36,150 bases of DNA from assembly GCA_038874185.1 (NCBI GenBank), contig JAVZCX010000005.1, positions 1 to 36,150 of the forward strand. The letters run 5' to 3'. Below the pieces are notes generated by a model that saw nothing but the letters and a program-made list of their open reading frames with translations, had not been told where the DNA came from and ran no database searches. Shown here piece after piece: positions 8,847 through 17,640 of this stretch (position 1 is the stretch's first letter; each line of letters starts with the position of its first letter). Position numbers and translations under genes: made by a program. The DNA comes from DTQF01 sp038874185. Its GTDB lineage: Archaea > Micrarchaeota > Micrarchaeia > CABMEP01.

Positions 8847-11800
8847 ATGATGAAAAAATTGATTACGAAAATGGAACTTGCCTTTGACCATATTTTGCTT
8901 TATGTACTTATTTTAACTTTTCTCTCTTTCTTATCTTCTTCTCTTTATGCTGTAAACATCTGTCCAATAGATAAGAACCCAACAGAAATAACAATCGAAC
9001 ATTCAAGGCATCCGATAAATATACCTATAGGTATAACTGATAATACAATCGATGTTAATATACAACTTAATGCAATCGATAGAAAAACGCAAAATAGAAT
9101 ACCTCTCGCAAATAAGCAGGTTCTAATAGAACTCGTACTTGGAAGCAAATTTGTAACAAAAAATGCAGCTGGTGACTTTGTTCTTTCAGATGAACCAGCT
9201 CCGTTTCCAATAAATACAAGTGAAAACGGAACTATTTCCTTCACGATTTTTACTCAACCCCCACTTCTTGAAAATGTAACTGACCCAAGAAAGATCTCAT
9301 ATTCAATAACTGCTACATTTACACCGAAACCAAAAGAACCATTGATGGGAAGTGTGAAAACAGAGCGGTATGTCCCAGGTGTGCTTCCAATCATAAGCAT
9401 GACTGCTTGTGCTCCTCTTTTCATAATATTTGCTCTTCTTGTTGCTGCGATGTTTGCATCTGGAAAGAATCCGTTTGGTTTATTTGACTTTTCAAGAGTT
9501 GCGTTTAAAGCGCCAAGAATTCAGCCTGGAAGAGTTACAACTAGGGCTAAAACAACTGTTGGCACAGCACTAGCTGGAACTGCAGCTGGTGTTCTAAAAA
9601 GTGTGCTCGAATATGAAAAACGAAAAGCGATGAGAAAAGGATTAGAAAGTTTAGAGAAGAAGGCTGAAGAACTTGAAAAACAAGGAAAGAAAGAAGAGGC
9701 CGCTAAAGTAAGAATGCAGGCTGCAACACTTTTAGACAAGGTAGGAAGGAGATTATCTATAAAAGAAATTAAAGAAAAGGAAAAGAAAGAAGCAGAGCTT
9801 GGAATTGAAAAAGAAGAAGTAAAATTTAGACCTAAAATGTTAATAAAGGGATTAAGCCAAGAAGAATACAAGGCACTTAGAGACAGATATAACATAAAAG
9901 ACATAGAAAAATTCCGTTTTGGCGAGATTTTAACCGCATCATTATTGCAGGCAATGTCTAGATTGGGATACAAACCATGGATATATGCACATGGTATGGC
10001 AGTGGCAATGGAAAGACAAAGACCTATAAATAGATTAAATAAAGATGAAATCGAGAAAACTACAGAGGACATAACAAAAACTTTCAAATTAACTAAAGAG
10101 GAAATAGAAGAACTGAAAAAGAAGAATATAAAATTAGTTGATGAGAATGGATTAACTCCAGAGGCAAAGAAGTTTCTGCTTGAGAAATTTTTGAATGCAG
10201 GATATATACCAAAAAGCATCCAAAGCGAATTCACCAGGTTAGGAATTCTTAACGTTAATACGTTAAAAACAGAAATCGAACTTATAGATAAAATGAAAGG
10301 TAAGATAGGTGAAAAACAAATAGATGAGAAAATTGCCAATAAATTATTCCCTACAGCAGAAGAAATGCAAAATACGACTCCAAAAACAGCTAAGAATTTA
10401 GATCAACTTGTTAATCTACTTAGAAGTGGAGACTATACAAAAGCGGAAAAACTGATTAACAAAATGGAAAACAATAGAAATGAAATGCTTAACAAAATAA
10501 TGCCTTCGATTCCGACTGGAAGAACTTACGATCTATTACCACCTTTAGAAAAACAAGAAATCGCTTATTATATACAACGCGGTGTAATCTCAGGAAATGA
10601 ATTTTATAAGCGCCTTGGAATAGAAATGACAGAGCATGAATTGGCACGATCGCTTGGATTAGTTGCAAATGAATATGGAATTCCTAAAGATTTAGCAAAA
10701 GCCATAAAAGAGAATGATTACAAATACATCAAAGAAGTATATGATAAAACTGAAGGCAATAAAGAACAACGAAAGGTATTTGAATACATCATAAATGAAG
10801 CAGGAATAGGATATGCGCTCAATTACTTTGGAAACAAGAAAGATTTGGATAATTTCTTAACAAGCGAAGGAAAAGGTGGGATGAATCGTGATCAAATAAG
10901 AGATGCCGTAATTAAGACGTATGGTTATGAAAGCTTAAAACCGTATTTGCAAAATGCAGTAGGAAAAGATGAAATTGAAAAAGTTAATTATCTCATGAAA
11001 GAAAGGATTGATACTTTAAGAAATGAGATTCAAAATCTAGAAGGCAAAGTACCTAGAGACGATACGAAGCTCGCATCTTTAAGAACAGAATATAATAATT
11101 TAAGTGATTATAGAAAAGAAATAGAAAATAGAACAAACACATTAAGCCTGTTAAAAGATATAAATCAAAATAATAATATCTTCAGTCCCGACAGTATCGC
11201 GAGAGAGATAAGTGATATAAATGCAAATTATTGGAAAACTTATACCGAATCACTTAATTCTGTAATCAAGAAAAGTAAAGAGGTAGAGATAGAAAGCTTG
11301 ACAAAGGATGTCAATAAAACACTTTATAATGCAGCTGTCAGTTCAAACGATCCAGATGTAAAGAAACAACTATTGGAAGAATGGCGAAAAGTAAATAAAT
11401 TAGAAGGGAAGGAACCAACAATGGTTGGAGAGATTCGTAATGAATTTGAATCTCTCAAAACAGTGAAGGAATCACTAACAAACTCAATTGAGACTTTAAA
11501 TGATGAAATAAGTAAAAAACAAGCGATAATAAACGATTCTAAAACGCCTCCTGACGAAAGAAAAGAACTAGAAAATCAGATAAACAAACTTAAAAACATA
11601 ACATCAAACTTAGAGGATACCAACAAGAAATATGAGATAGATAAAAATTATAAAGAATACAAAACAATTTTAGAAGAACATACCAAAATGTTTAATGAGC
11701 ATCCTTATTTAGAGTACGGACATATTGATTCTATTTCTAAATTACCTGTAGAAGAAATTAAATATACATCTAATAGGGATGACCCTATTAACTCTCAACA

Positions 11801-12020
11801 CCTAACTCAAGCGAATGATATATTTCAAGCGTTCACTGCATTTAGTAACAGCAGTCTTGCCATGTATATTAAAAGAGTAGGCGAAGAAAACGGTTGGAAT
11901 GAAAAATGGCGTGAGCCTCCGACTTATTCTGAAAAAGAAATGAAAAAATTCAATGATGCTTTCTGGGGAGGTGAGGAAGAAAAGAAAGTAAATATGGAAT
12001 TTACTAAAAGTAAGGAATAA
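8847..12020 (+). CDS. Very large single-span protein with extracytoplasmic beta-rich domain and about 850-residue helical cytoplasmic part
   Basis: This 1057-residue protein was not recognised. A signal peptide-like segment (about 14-35, ending LYAV) is followed by a beta-strand-rich, Ig-like stretch (about 45-175), a hydrophobic span (about 179-203), and a predicted cytoplasmic region with long Lys/Glu-rich helices. Coiled-coil stretches are likely at about 250-330 and 720-970. There is no P-loop or other catalytic motif. The ATG at 8847 is followed by a second ATG, and either could be the start. Its only close neighbour upstream is the divergent membrane array. The architecture suits a scaffold linking an external complex to a large cytoplasmic structure; that role is inference. 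Confidence 0.75.
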   Translation: MMKKLITKMELAFDHILLYVLILTFLSFLSSSLYAVNICPIDKNPTEITIEHSRHPINIPIGITDNTIDVNIQLNAIDRKTQNRIPLANKQVLIELVLGSKFVTKNAAGDFVLSDEPAPFPINTSENGTISFTIFTQPPLLENVTDPRKISYSITATFTPKPKEPLMGSVKTERYVPGVLPIISMTACAPLFIIFALLVAAMFASGKNPFGLFDFSRVAFKAPRIQPGRVTTRAKTTVGTALAGTAAGVLKSVLEYEKRKAMRKGLESLEKKAEELEKQGKKEEAAKVRMQAATLLDKVGRRLSIKEIKEKEKKEAELGIEKEEVKFRPKMLIKGLSQEEYKALRDRYNIKDIEKFRFGEILTASLLQAMSRLGYKPWIYAHGMAVAMERQRPINRLNKDEIEKTTEDITKTFKLTKEEIEELKKKNIKLVDENGLTPEAKKFLLEKFLNAGYIPKSIQSEFTRLGILNVNTLKTEIELIDKMKGKIGEKQIDEKIANKLFPTAEEMQNTTPKTAKNLDQLVNLLRSGDYTKAEKLINKMENNRNEMLNKIMPSIPTGRTYDLLPPLEKQEIAYYIQRGVISGNEFYKRLGIEMTEHELARSLGLVANEYGIPKDLAKAIKENDYKYIKEVYDKTEGNKEQRKVFEYIINEAGIGYALNYFGNKKDLDNFLTSEGKGGMNRDQIRDAVIKTYGYESLKPYLQNAVGKDEIEKVNYLMKERIDTLRNEIQNLEGKVPRDDTKLASLRTEYNNLSDYRKEIENRTNTLSLLKDINQNNNIFSPDSIAREISDINANYWKTYTESLNSVIKKSKEVEIESLTKDVNKTLYNAAVSSNDPDVKKQLLEEWRKVNKLEGKEPTMVGEIRNEFESLKTVKESLTNSIETLNDEISKKQAIINDSKTPPDERKELENQINKLKNITSNLEDTNKKYEIDKNYKEYKTILEEHTKMFNEHPYLEYGHIDSISKLPVEEIKYTSNRDDPINSQHLTQANDIFQAFTAFSNSSLAMYIKRVGEENGWNEKWREPPTYSEKEMKKFNDAFWGGEEEKKVNMEFTKSKE

Positions 12021-12032
12021 AAATTGAATTAA

Positions 12033-13364
12033 TCACCGGCCAAAAAATTTTTGCCTTTTCATTTTCTCTTCTGCAATCCGCATTACTTTTTCTGCCTCTT
12101 CATCGTCTTTGAACTCTACGGATTCACCTTTAAGTAATTTATCTGCCAACTCTTCAAGATGCTCCCTTTCCTTGTCCCATTGCTGTTGAAGTTCTTTCAA
12201 TAATGGTTGACCTTTGCAAACTTCTGCTGCCTTATCAATATACTTTTGATAAAATGGAAGCATTGCTGTTGATATTTCTATTCTTTTATCAATCAATTTT
12301 CTAATAAGATCACTAATAAATCTGACTCCCTCATCTAGTTTCATTGATTTGTGTCCCCAAAGTTTATTCCACTCATCATCTGATAAATCCTTATTATATT
12401 TTAAGAAATCTGATACCTTACTATAAGGTAAGTTCTTTATAAATTCTTTTTGGATTCCATGATGGACTTTATTGATTTTCTTGGCATCATTTCCTTCTTT
12501 TTGGATTGAATTAAGAAGTGTACCTTCTATTCGAGCTAGATGCTCCTTTGCTTCATTTGCAATTATAATAAAACTCTTCTCGTCTGCAAAATCTCTGAAT
12601 ACGTTATCTCGAAGAAAGCAAGGAGTAGAAAGCTCCCTGACATTGCTAACGGCATAGTTTGTAAGTCCTACATTATACAATAGATCACTGATTGCCCTGT
12701 ACAACATACGAAAGTAGAATTCATAATACCACTTTCTATATGAAAATGAAACATTATATTCCATTGCAGGTTTTACTACCTCTGAAATGGTCAAAACAGA
12801 TCTAATCCAATCCATATGACGAATTAGTCTATCCTTTTTTTCTAATTCAGGGGTCAATTCATCTTTCTTCTTATATATATCATTTTTCAATCTAAATACA
12901 AAAGTGCGCATTTGTAAAACCTTTAACGCCTCAATTATTCTTTCGTTTTTTTCCTTTCCGATTCTCTCTTCAACTTTTTCCATTAACTCGGGAAGTCTCT
13001 TATATTTACAGTGATATACGGCCTCCTTAATTTGAGAAGTTAAATCCTCTATTTCTTTGTCATTGATATAATACTTCCATTTCAAGTCGGAAATGTGGGA
13101 AAAGAGAAGATGGTTATGGTGGGATTCATCAAAATCCAAGCTGCTAATATTGAAAAAAATATCTTCATTCATATTTGTGTCTTGTGAAGAAGTATACGAG
13201 CTTAAATTATCAACGGTAGTAGAGCTCGTACCTATCGTTTCTTGTGAATATGAAGGAAACATAAGTCCTGCAGCTAGAACAGTGCCAAATGCAAATCTCT
13301 TGATTCTATCTTTTATTCGGTATGTCGTCTTTATTTCCTTTTCTGCCATATATTTTATTAGCAT
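12033..13364 (-). CDS. Predicted exported or membrane-anchored helical protein, unknown family
   Basis: The 443-residue product is unrecognised. A basic N-terminus (about 1-24) leads into a short hydrophobic signal (about 25-41, ending SYSQ), and the rest is mostly helical and charged, with aromatic-rich segments in the middle (about 205-240). It converges on the 1057-residue gene with only 12 bases between the stops. The start is uncertain: ATG at 13364 and ATG at 13349 both lack a clear ribosome-binding site. The long basic lead before a short hydrophobic core is also seen in the protein encoded at 13545, so the two may be exported together, although I see no clear homology between their mature parts. 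Confidence 0.65.
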   Translation of the reverse strand: MLIKYMAEKEIKTTYRIKDRIKRFAFGTVLAAGLMFPSYSQETIGTSSTTVDNLSSYTSSQDTNMNEDIFFNISSLDFDESHHNHLLFSHISDLKWKYYINDKEIEDLTSQIKEAVYHCKYKRLPELMEKVEERIGKEKNERIIEALKVLQMRTFVFRLKNDIYKKKDELTPELEKKDRLIRHMDWIRSVLTISEVVKPAMEYNVSFSYRKWYYEFYFRMLYRAISDLLYNVGLTNYAVSNVRELSTPCFLRDNVFRDFADEKSFIIIANEAKEHLARIEGTLLNSIQKEGNDAKKINKVHHGIQKEFIKNLPYSKVSDFLKYNKDLSDDEWNKLWGHKSMKLDEGVRFISDLIRKLIDKRIEISTAMLPFYQKYIDKAAEVCKGQPLLKELQQQWDKEREHLEELADKLLKGESVEFKDDEEAEKVMRIAEEKMKRQKFFGR

Positions 13365-13544
13365 TTCTTATTAATATTTTTTGCTTTTATTCTCTTTTAA
13401 TTTTATGTTCATCGGCTGGGGATTCAATAAATCAATAAAATTAGAAGAATATATTAAAGATGAATATAGTAAAATGGAAAAGGATAAAAATCAAGAAAAA
13501 AGATAATTACGGTAAAGAATATAAATAAGAAATTCGAGAATAGT
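13365..13544. promoter_or_regulatory. AT-rich divergent intergenic region
   Basis: A 180-base AT-rich gap lies between two divergent unknown genes and must hold both promoters. TATA-like stretches occur near 13370-13400 (minus-strand gene) and at about 13518-13528 (plus-strand gene). I see no strong inverted repeat. Confidence 0.4.
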
Positions 13545-14375
13545 ATGGTAGAAAAAATGGAAAAGGAAAGAGATAAAATAAAGAAAAAAGAAGAAAGCTT
13601 GACAGAAAAGATAAGAAGACCTATTGTAGAGAATATTGCAAAAGGACTAATAGGTTTTGGATTAATTTTTAATCCTGTGAAAGCAAACGCATTCTACGAC
13701 TACTATTATCTATATTATCCAGAATATAAAGAAATTGCTGAAATAATAGATAAGGATTTTGATGAGGAAAAAGGTAAAGTAATAAAGGAAATGTGGAATG
13801 CAAGAGAGAAAGACATGACCAAAAAAGCGATTGACATTCTAACTAATTTAGAAATAATGGAAATAGATCTAGAAGAGAAATATAATATAATAGAAGATAA
13901 AAAGAAATTCTATTTATATAGTATTCTTTTAATGAAGCAAGCAGAGTTCAATACTATAATTGATACCAAAGAAAAAGAAAGATTGCTTTATTTGGTAAGA
14001 GACAGAGTAACGAGAGAACTTGAAAAAGATCCTTATAATGTAGATACTCTGGAATTGGTACTTTTGAATGATAAAATATTGAAAGACATGTACCAAGAAG
14101 CAGGTTATTATATTGATATATATTATGAAGATGCAAGGAAACAAGGAAGACTTGAAATTAAAAACATAAGAACTAAATTCATAAATTCTATAAAGAGTTT
14201 CAAAGAACATTATGATAAATTAAACGAATTATTAAATATAGATAAGAATAAACGAACTTCTATATTTGACTATAGTAATAGAGAAAAGAAAAAGAAGATT
14301 AAAAGAATGATAGAAAAATTCGAAAATGATATGATTAGTATTGAAATGGATCTTAGAAAAGAAAGGCTCTTATAA
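13545..14375 (+). CDS. Predicted exported helical protein, unknown family
   Basis: This 276-residue protein is unrecognised. It has a very charged N-terminus (1-27), then a hydrophobic signal-like segment (about 31-49, ending KANA), an unusually tyrosine-rich stretch (about residues 50-62), and a helical Lys/Glu-rich remainder likely to form coiled coils. No catalytic motif is visible. The start is the ATG at 13545, with a second in-frame ATG four codons on; no clear ribosome-binding site precedes it, so the transcript may be leaderless. It is divergent from the 443-residue gene, which has a similar basic-then-hydrophobic N-terminus, and both border the membrane array. Very low G+C fits the rest of this accessory block. 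Confidence 0.6.
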   Translation: MVEKMEKERDKIKKKEESLTEKIRRPIVENIAKGLIGFGLIFNPVKANAFYDYYYLYYPEYKEIAEIIDKDFDEEKGKVIKEMWNAREKDMTKKAIDILTNLEIMEIDLEEKYNIIEDKKKFYLYSILLMKQAEFNTIIDTKEKERLLYLVRDRVTRELEKDPYNVDTLELVLLNDKILKDMYQEAGYYIDIYYEDARKQGRLEIKNIRTKFINSIKSFKEHYDKLNELLNIDKNKRTSIFDYSNREKKKKIKRMIEKFENDMISIEMDLRKERLL

Positions 14376-14440
14376 GTGCAATAATCAATATATAGAATTC
14401 TAAAATGAAAAGATATTAAAAAAATAAAACAAATTATAAA

Positions 14441-14719
14441 TCATCTCTTCTTCTGTGCTTTTTGAAGAATTGCCATTGCATTTCTGATTGCTAATTTTAC
14501 TTCTTTTTCTGTCTTGCAACCTGTACAGATTATCTTTCCATTCTTGAAGAGAAGTAATGATGATTTTGGTTCTTTAAGCTTAAGAATAGCTCCTGGGAAT
14601 TGCTCAGGCTCATATTCGATATTTGGAACCTTCCTTCCAAGAGAATAAAGATCCAGTTCGATTCCTAAGTTTGCTGATGCTACAATATTCTCAATCTTAA
14701 ATTTGACATCTTTCGCCAT
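14441..14719 (-). CDS. tbp: Single-repeat TATA-binding protein (half-TBP)
   Basis: TBP places TFB and RNA polymerase on archaeal promoters by bending the TATA box. This product is only 92 residues and contains one TBP repeat: IENIVASANLG (9-19), the YEPEQFPG motif (36-43) and the GKIICTG strand (61-67). Both DNA-kinking phenylalanines of one repeat are present (F41, F58). Canonical archaeal TBP is about 180-200 residues with two such repeats. Here the reading frame stops (TGA) after a basic KKR end, and neither upstream nor downstream sequence contains a second repeat. The start has a GGGTG motif before the ATG. If functional, it would have to homodimerise to build the saddle. A full-length TBP elsewhere in the genome is possible. 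Confidence 0.9.
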   Translation of the reverse strand: MAKDVKFKIENIVASANLGIELDLYSLGRKVPNIEYEPEQFPGAILKLKEPKSSLLLFKNGKIICTGCKTEKEVKLAIRNAMAILQKAQKKR

Positions 14720-14947
14720 TAAAACACCCTTTAAAAGCCCGATTATAACTCGGCCTTTTTAAATACTTAAATTTATATACCTCGGAAAGTATTTAAACCT
14801 ATTTAAATAGATAAAATTGCTGAGGATCTCATTTAGATATATGTATATTTTTAAACTTATCCTACATATATTATATCAATCTACATATTCGTTAGTATAG
14901 TTAGAATAAATTATAGCTAAATTTTGATAGATTTTTGAAGTGATATT
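14720..14947. promoter_or_regulatory. Divergent promoter region between tbp and the rpl21e operon
   Basis: The 228-base AT-rich gap holds, on the minus strand, TATATAAA (14772-14779) preceded by a purine-rich CGAGG that could be a BRE, about 55 bases before the tbp ATG. A second TATA-like TATTTAAA lies nearer, at about 14757-14764. Toward rpl21e several AT-rich TATA candidates are present and none stands out. TATTTAAA-type motifs recur (around 14790-14808), which could reflect autoregulation by TBP, but that is speculative. Confidence 0.5.
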
Positions 14948-15232
14948 ATGGTAAAAGCATCAAAAGGAAGAATGAGCAGAAAAAGCAGAGTGCTTGGTAG
15001 AAAATCAACAAAAAGAAAGGTCACAGTAGTAGAACAATTAAAGACAATAAAGATAGGAACAAAGGTACAACTCGTTCCTAATGCTAAGTTCGAAGACTTT
15101 CCACACCCAAGATATGCTGGAAGGGTTGGAATAGTTAAAGGCAAGCAAGGAAACGCTTACATTGTTGAAGTCCAAGACGGAAGCATAAAAAAGAGATTCA
15201 TAACCTCTGCTGTTCATCTAAAGGAATGCTAG
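14948..15232 (+). CDS. rpl21e: Large-subunit ribosomal protein eL21
   Basis: The 94-residue basic protein matches archaeal and eukaryotic eL21 along its whole length. It has a Lys/Arg-rich N-terminal tail (1-25), the SH3-like barrel with KIGTKVQLVPN, the HPRYAGRVG motif, and the C-terminal strand IKKRFITSAVHLK. Length is typical for archaea. A GTGAT motif lies just before the ATG. It opens an operon with rpoF, a DUF655 gene, a membrane protein and rsmA, an order found in many archaea. Confidence 0.96.
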   Translation: MVKASKGRMSRKSRVLGRKSTKRKVTVVEQLKTIKIGTKVQLVPNAKFEDFPHPRYAGRVGIVKGKQGNAYIVEVQDGSIKKRFITSAVHLKEC

Positions 15233-15252
15233 ATTAAAAGTAAGTGGTTAAA

Positions 15253-15594
15253 ATGATAGGGAAAAAAACGCTTGATGTTAGGGAAGTCACACTTGCAGAA
15301 GTAAAAGAAATCCTTGAAATGCCTAGCGAGGTAGAGATGGGTTTTGAACAGGCGAAAACATTAGAATATGCAAAAAAAATGACTAAATTAAGCAAAGAAA
15401 AGGCAGAGGAAATGGTAACTGAACTTATGAATGAGGTTGCAAAGCTTAATAGAGCAAAGGCAGTAAAGGTAGTTGACTTGATGCCAAAGAAAAAAGAAGA
15501 GATTGATCAAATATTCGCAAAAGAGACTTATTCTTTAACTGAAGAGGAGATCAACAAGATAATTGAGATAGTTGCAAAGTACCAGAAAGAATAA
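15253..15594 (+). CDS. rpoF: RNA polymerase subunit Rpo4 (RpoF)
   Basis: Rpo4 forms the stalk of archaeal RNA polymerase with Rpo7 and helps promoter opening together with TFE. The 113-residue product has the usual helical layout, with the TLAEVKEIL and TLEYAKKMTKLS segments and a C-terminal HRDC-like helical part (about 60-113). I chose the ATG at 15253, preceded by a GTGGT motif; a GTG at 15244 would add three residues. It lies 20 bases after rpl21e and 13 before the DUF655 gene, so it is co-transcribed with both. Confidence 0.92.
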   Translation: MIGKKTLDVREVTLAEVKEILEMPSEVEMGFEQAKTLEYAKKMTKLSKEKAEEMVTELMNEVAKLNRAKAVKVVDLMPKKKEEIDQIFAKETYSLTEEEINKIIEIVAKYQKE

Positions 15595-15607
15595 CTGGTG
15601 ATTTTTT

Positions 15608-16180
15608 ATGGAAGACTACGGAATTGTAATAGACTATTTGCCATTGGGTAAACCGACCGATATCAAAAGGGAACCGGTTGCTTACCTAGTCGGTGAAAGG
15701 TTCTTTACACTTCTGGAAGTTATAGTAAAAAGAAACGTCTCAATTCAGCTCCATAGTAAGCTATATATAGGAAAAGAATTGAATCAAAGAAATGAAGTAG
15801 AAAGAATAAAAGGAAGAGTTGAATATTCTGAACTTACGGGAGCTGCTAAAAATGAACTGAAAACTGCAATAAAATCAATAGTTAAAAGCAGAGAAAGTGA
15901 TTTTATAAATTTCATAAACAAATGCGGACCTGTAACAATAAGACTGCATCAGCTTGAGCTCCTACCTGGAGTTGGAAAGAAACACCTGGAAGATATAATT
16001 AAAGAGAGAGAAAGTAAGCCTTTTGAAAGCTTTGATGATCTTACAAAAAGAGTTCCTCATCTACTTAATCCAGTAGAAATGATAGCTGAAAGAATAATAA
16101 ATGAAATGAGTGGCAAGGAAAGATATTATTTATTTGTTAAGCCACCTATGCCACCAGCAAGTGATTTTAGAAGACGTTGA
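15608..16180 (+). CDS. DUF655 family predicted nucleic acid-binding protein
   Basis: The 190-residue product matches the archaeal DUF655 family (COG1491). The N-terminal part starts EDYGIVIDYLPLG and forms an OB-like region (about 1-75). A helix-hairpin-helix element lies at about 112-145 (LELLPGVGKKHLEDIIKERE), followed by helices and a proline-rich end. The family is predicted to bind RNA or DNA and is typically next to rpl21e, rpoF and rsmA, as here, suggesting a role in translation or ribosome assembly; its biochemical role is unknown. GGTGAT precedes the ATG. Confidence 0.9.
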   Translation: MEDYGIVIDYLPLGKPTDIKREPVAYLVGERFFTLLEVIVKRNVSIQLHSKLYIGKELNQRNEVERIKGRVEYSELTGAAKNELKTAIKSIVKSRESDFINFINKCGPVTIRLHQLELLPGVGKKHLEDIIKERESKPFESFDDLTKRVPHLLNPVEMIAERIINEMSGKERYYLFVKPPMPPASDFRRR

Positions 16181-16200
16181 ACAAATAGCTTAGTGATTTT

Positions 16201-16839
16201 ATGGAAAAAAAGAGAATTAAAAGAAAGGAGATCGAGAGAGAAGAGGTTAAAAATAAAGATTCGCAGGAGTCTTTTATTGATTCCTTCAAAAGTATGGTAA
16301 ATTTATTTTTCAATCCTGCAAAGTCTGCTGAATACACATATGAAACAAAGCAAACCATAAAAAATTCGTATTTATTCATTTATTTGTCTTTTTTAGTTTT
16401 TTTAACTTTATTTTTATTGCCTTCCCTTAACATCTTTGGTATTATTCTAGGTGCTTTAGTATTTCTATTTAATGTGTTTTTCATATTGTTAGCTATCGTA
16501 ACAGGTAGTTCATTCATATGGTTATCTGCAAGAATTCTTGATGTAAAAGCAGACTTTGAAAGACAAACTAATTCTATTTTAATATTTTCTACAGTTACAA
16601 TTATTCTAACAATAATTATATTAATAATTTCTTCTATCATTAGAGACCTTATTTTATTTAGTTTGTTAGTCTTTATCTATGGAATATATGGTATAATTTC
16701 AATAGTCAAGAACAACAACAACATTTCATGGATAAAGGCATTAATGATTATTGTATGGCCGATAATAGTACTTTTAATTTCATACATCTTTCTTTATGCA
16801 GTTACAAAAATTTTAATGCCATACAATGTTTCTTTTTAA
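16201..16839 (+). CDS. Yip1-like multi-span membrane protein
   Basis: This 212-residue protein has a charged N-terminus (1-20), a segment FIDSFKSMVNLFFNPAKS resembling the start of Yip1-domain proteins, and about five hydrophobic spans from residue 55 to 205. The Yip1-type assignment rests on this pattern and is moderate. GTGAT precedes the ATG. It sits in the rpl21e-rsmA operon (20 bases after DUF655, 15 before rsmA), a position where this conserved archaeal run usually has no membrane protein. Confidence 0.65.
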   Translation: MEKKRIKRKEIEREEVKNKDSQESFIDSFKSMVNLFFNPAKSAEYTYETKQTIKNSYLFIYLSFLVFLTLFLLPSLNIFGIILGALVFLFNVFFILLAIVTGSSFIWLSARILDVKADFERQTNSILIFSTVTIILTIIILIISSIIRDLILFSLLVFIYGIYGIISIVKNNNNISWIKALMIIVWPIIVLLISYIFLYAVTKILMPYNVSF

Positions 16840-16854
16840 TAAAATGTAGATAAG

Positions 16855-17634
16855 ATGTACAATAAAAGAAAACACTTTGGCCAGCATATGCTGGAGAATG
16901 AAGAGACACTTAAATACGAAGTAGAGATGCTGCAACCTAAAGGAAAAGTAGTGCTTGAGATTGGTGGAGGTACTGGAAACCTTAGCAGATTGGTTGCAGA
17001 GACTGCAAAGCACCTTGTTATTATTGAAAAAGATTTCAGCTTTGCAGATTCCCTTAAATTTTTATTCAAGAAAAAAAAGAATGTTACAGTCATAGAAGCT
17101 GACTTCTTAGATTTGAATGAAAAGGAGATTCTAAAAGAATCAAAGCAAAAGAGGATAGATCTGATAATAAGCAATGTTCCATATTCTATATCCTCTCCGC
17201 TTCTTTTCAAGCTTAAGGAATTTAATTTTGAAAAGGCTGTTCTCTGCCTGCAGAAGGAATTTGTAGACAGAATGATTGCAAAGCCTGGTGAAAAGGATTG
17301 GTCAAGATTAAGTGTGATGACTAATTATTACTTCAAGCCGATATATCTAAAGAAAGTTCCTAAAGGAAGCTTTAAACCAGTACCTGAAGTTGATTCTGCA
17401 ATTATTATGCTGTTCAAAAGAGAAAAAACAGATAACTCTGAATTCGATAAATTCATAGAACGGCTATTTTCACATAGGAAAAAAACTCTAGGTGCAGCTG
17501 CAAAGGCAAAGGAGATAATGGATGAGTATCCAAAATTAATTTTGGTGGCTGAAAAACTCGGTATGCAAAAAAGAAGAGTATTCACATTAACGATAGAAGA
17601 ATTGGAAATGGTTCATTCAATGTTAAAAGAATAA
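16855..17634 (+). CDS. rsmA: 16S rRNA (adenine-N6,N6)-dimethyltransferase RsmA/KsgA
   Basis: This enzyme dimethylates two adjacent adenines near the 3' end of 16S rRNA during small-subunit maturation. Of 259 residues, the N-terminus has the family FGQHML motif (6-11). The SAM-binding site follows, with LEIGGGTGNLS (about 34-44), the acidic residue after strand 2 (IIEKD), EADFLDL, and the catalytic NVPYSISSPL motif (about 108-117). The C-terminal helical domain includes SHRKKTLGAAAK. Length fits the archaeal family. The ATG at 16855 directly follows the membrane protein gene. Confidence 0.95.
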   Translation: MYNKRKHFGQHMLENEETLKYEVEMLQPKGKVVLEIGGGTGNLSRLVAETAKHLVIIEKDFSFADSLKFLFKKKKNVTVIEADFLDLNEKEILKESKQKRIDLIISNVPYSISSPLLFKLKEFNFEKAVLCLQKEFVDRMIAKPGEKDWSRLSVMTNYYFKPIYLKKVPKGSFKPVPEVDSAIIMLFKREKTDNSEFDKFIERLFSHRKKTLGAAAKAKEIMDEYPKLILVAEKLGMQKRRVFTLTIEELEMVHSMLKE

Positions 17635-17640
17635 ATAATA

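Noticed and set aside
9521..10339. Long open frame antisense to the 1057-residue gene (272 codons)
   Set aside because: It is rich in Phe, Ser and Leu as expected from the reverse of Lys/Glu-rich coding sequence, has no ribosome-binding site and overlaps a convincing gene.
13365..13544. Structured RNA or riboswitch in the divergent gap
   Set aside because: The gap is AT-rich with no strong stems; it looks like ordinary promoter DNA.
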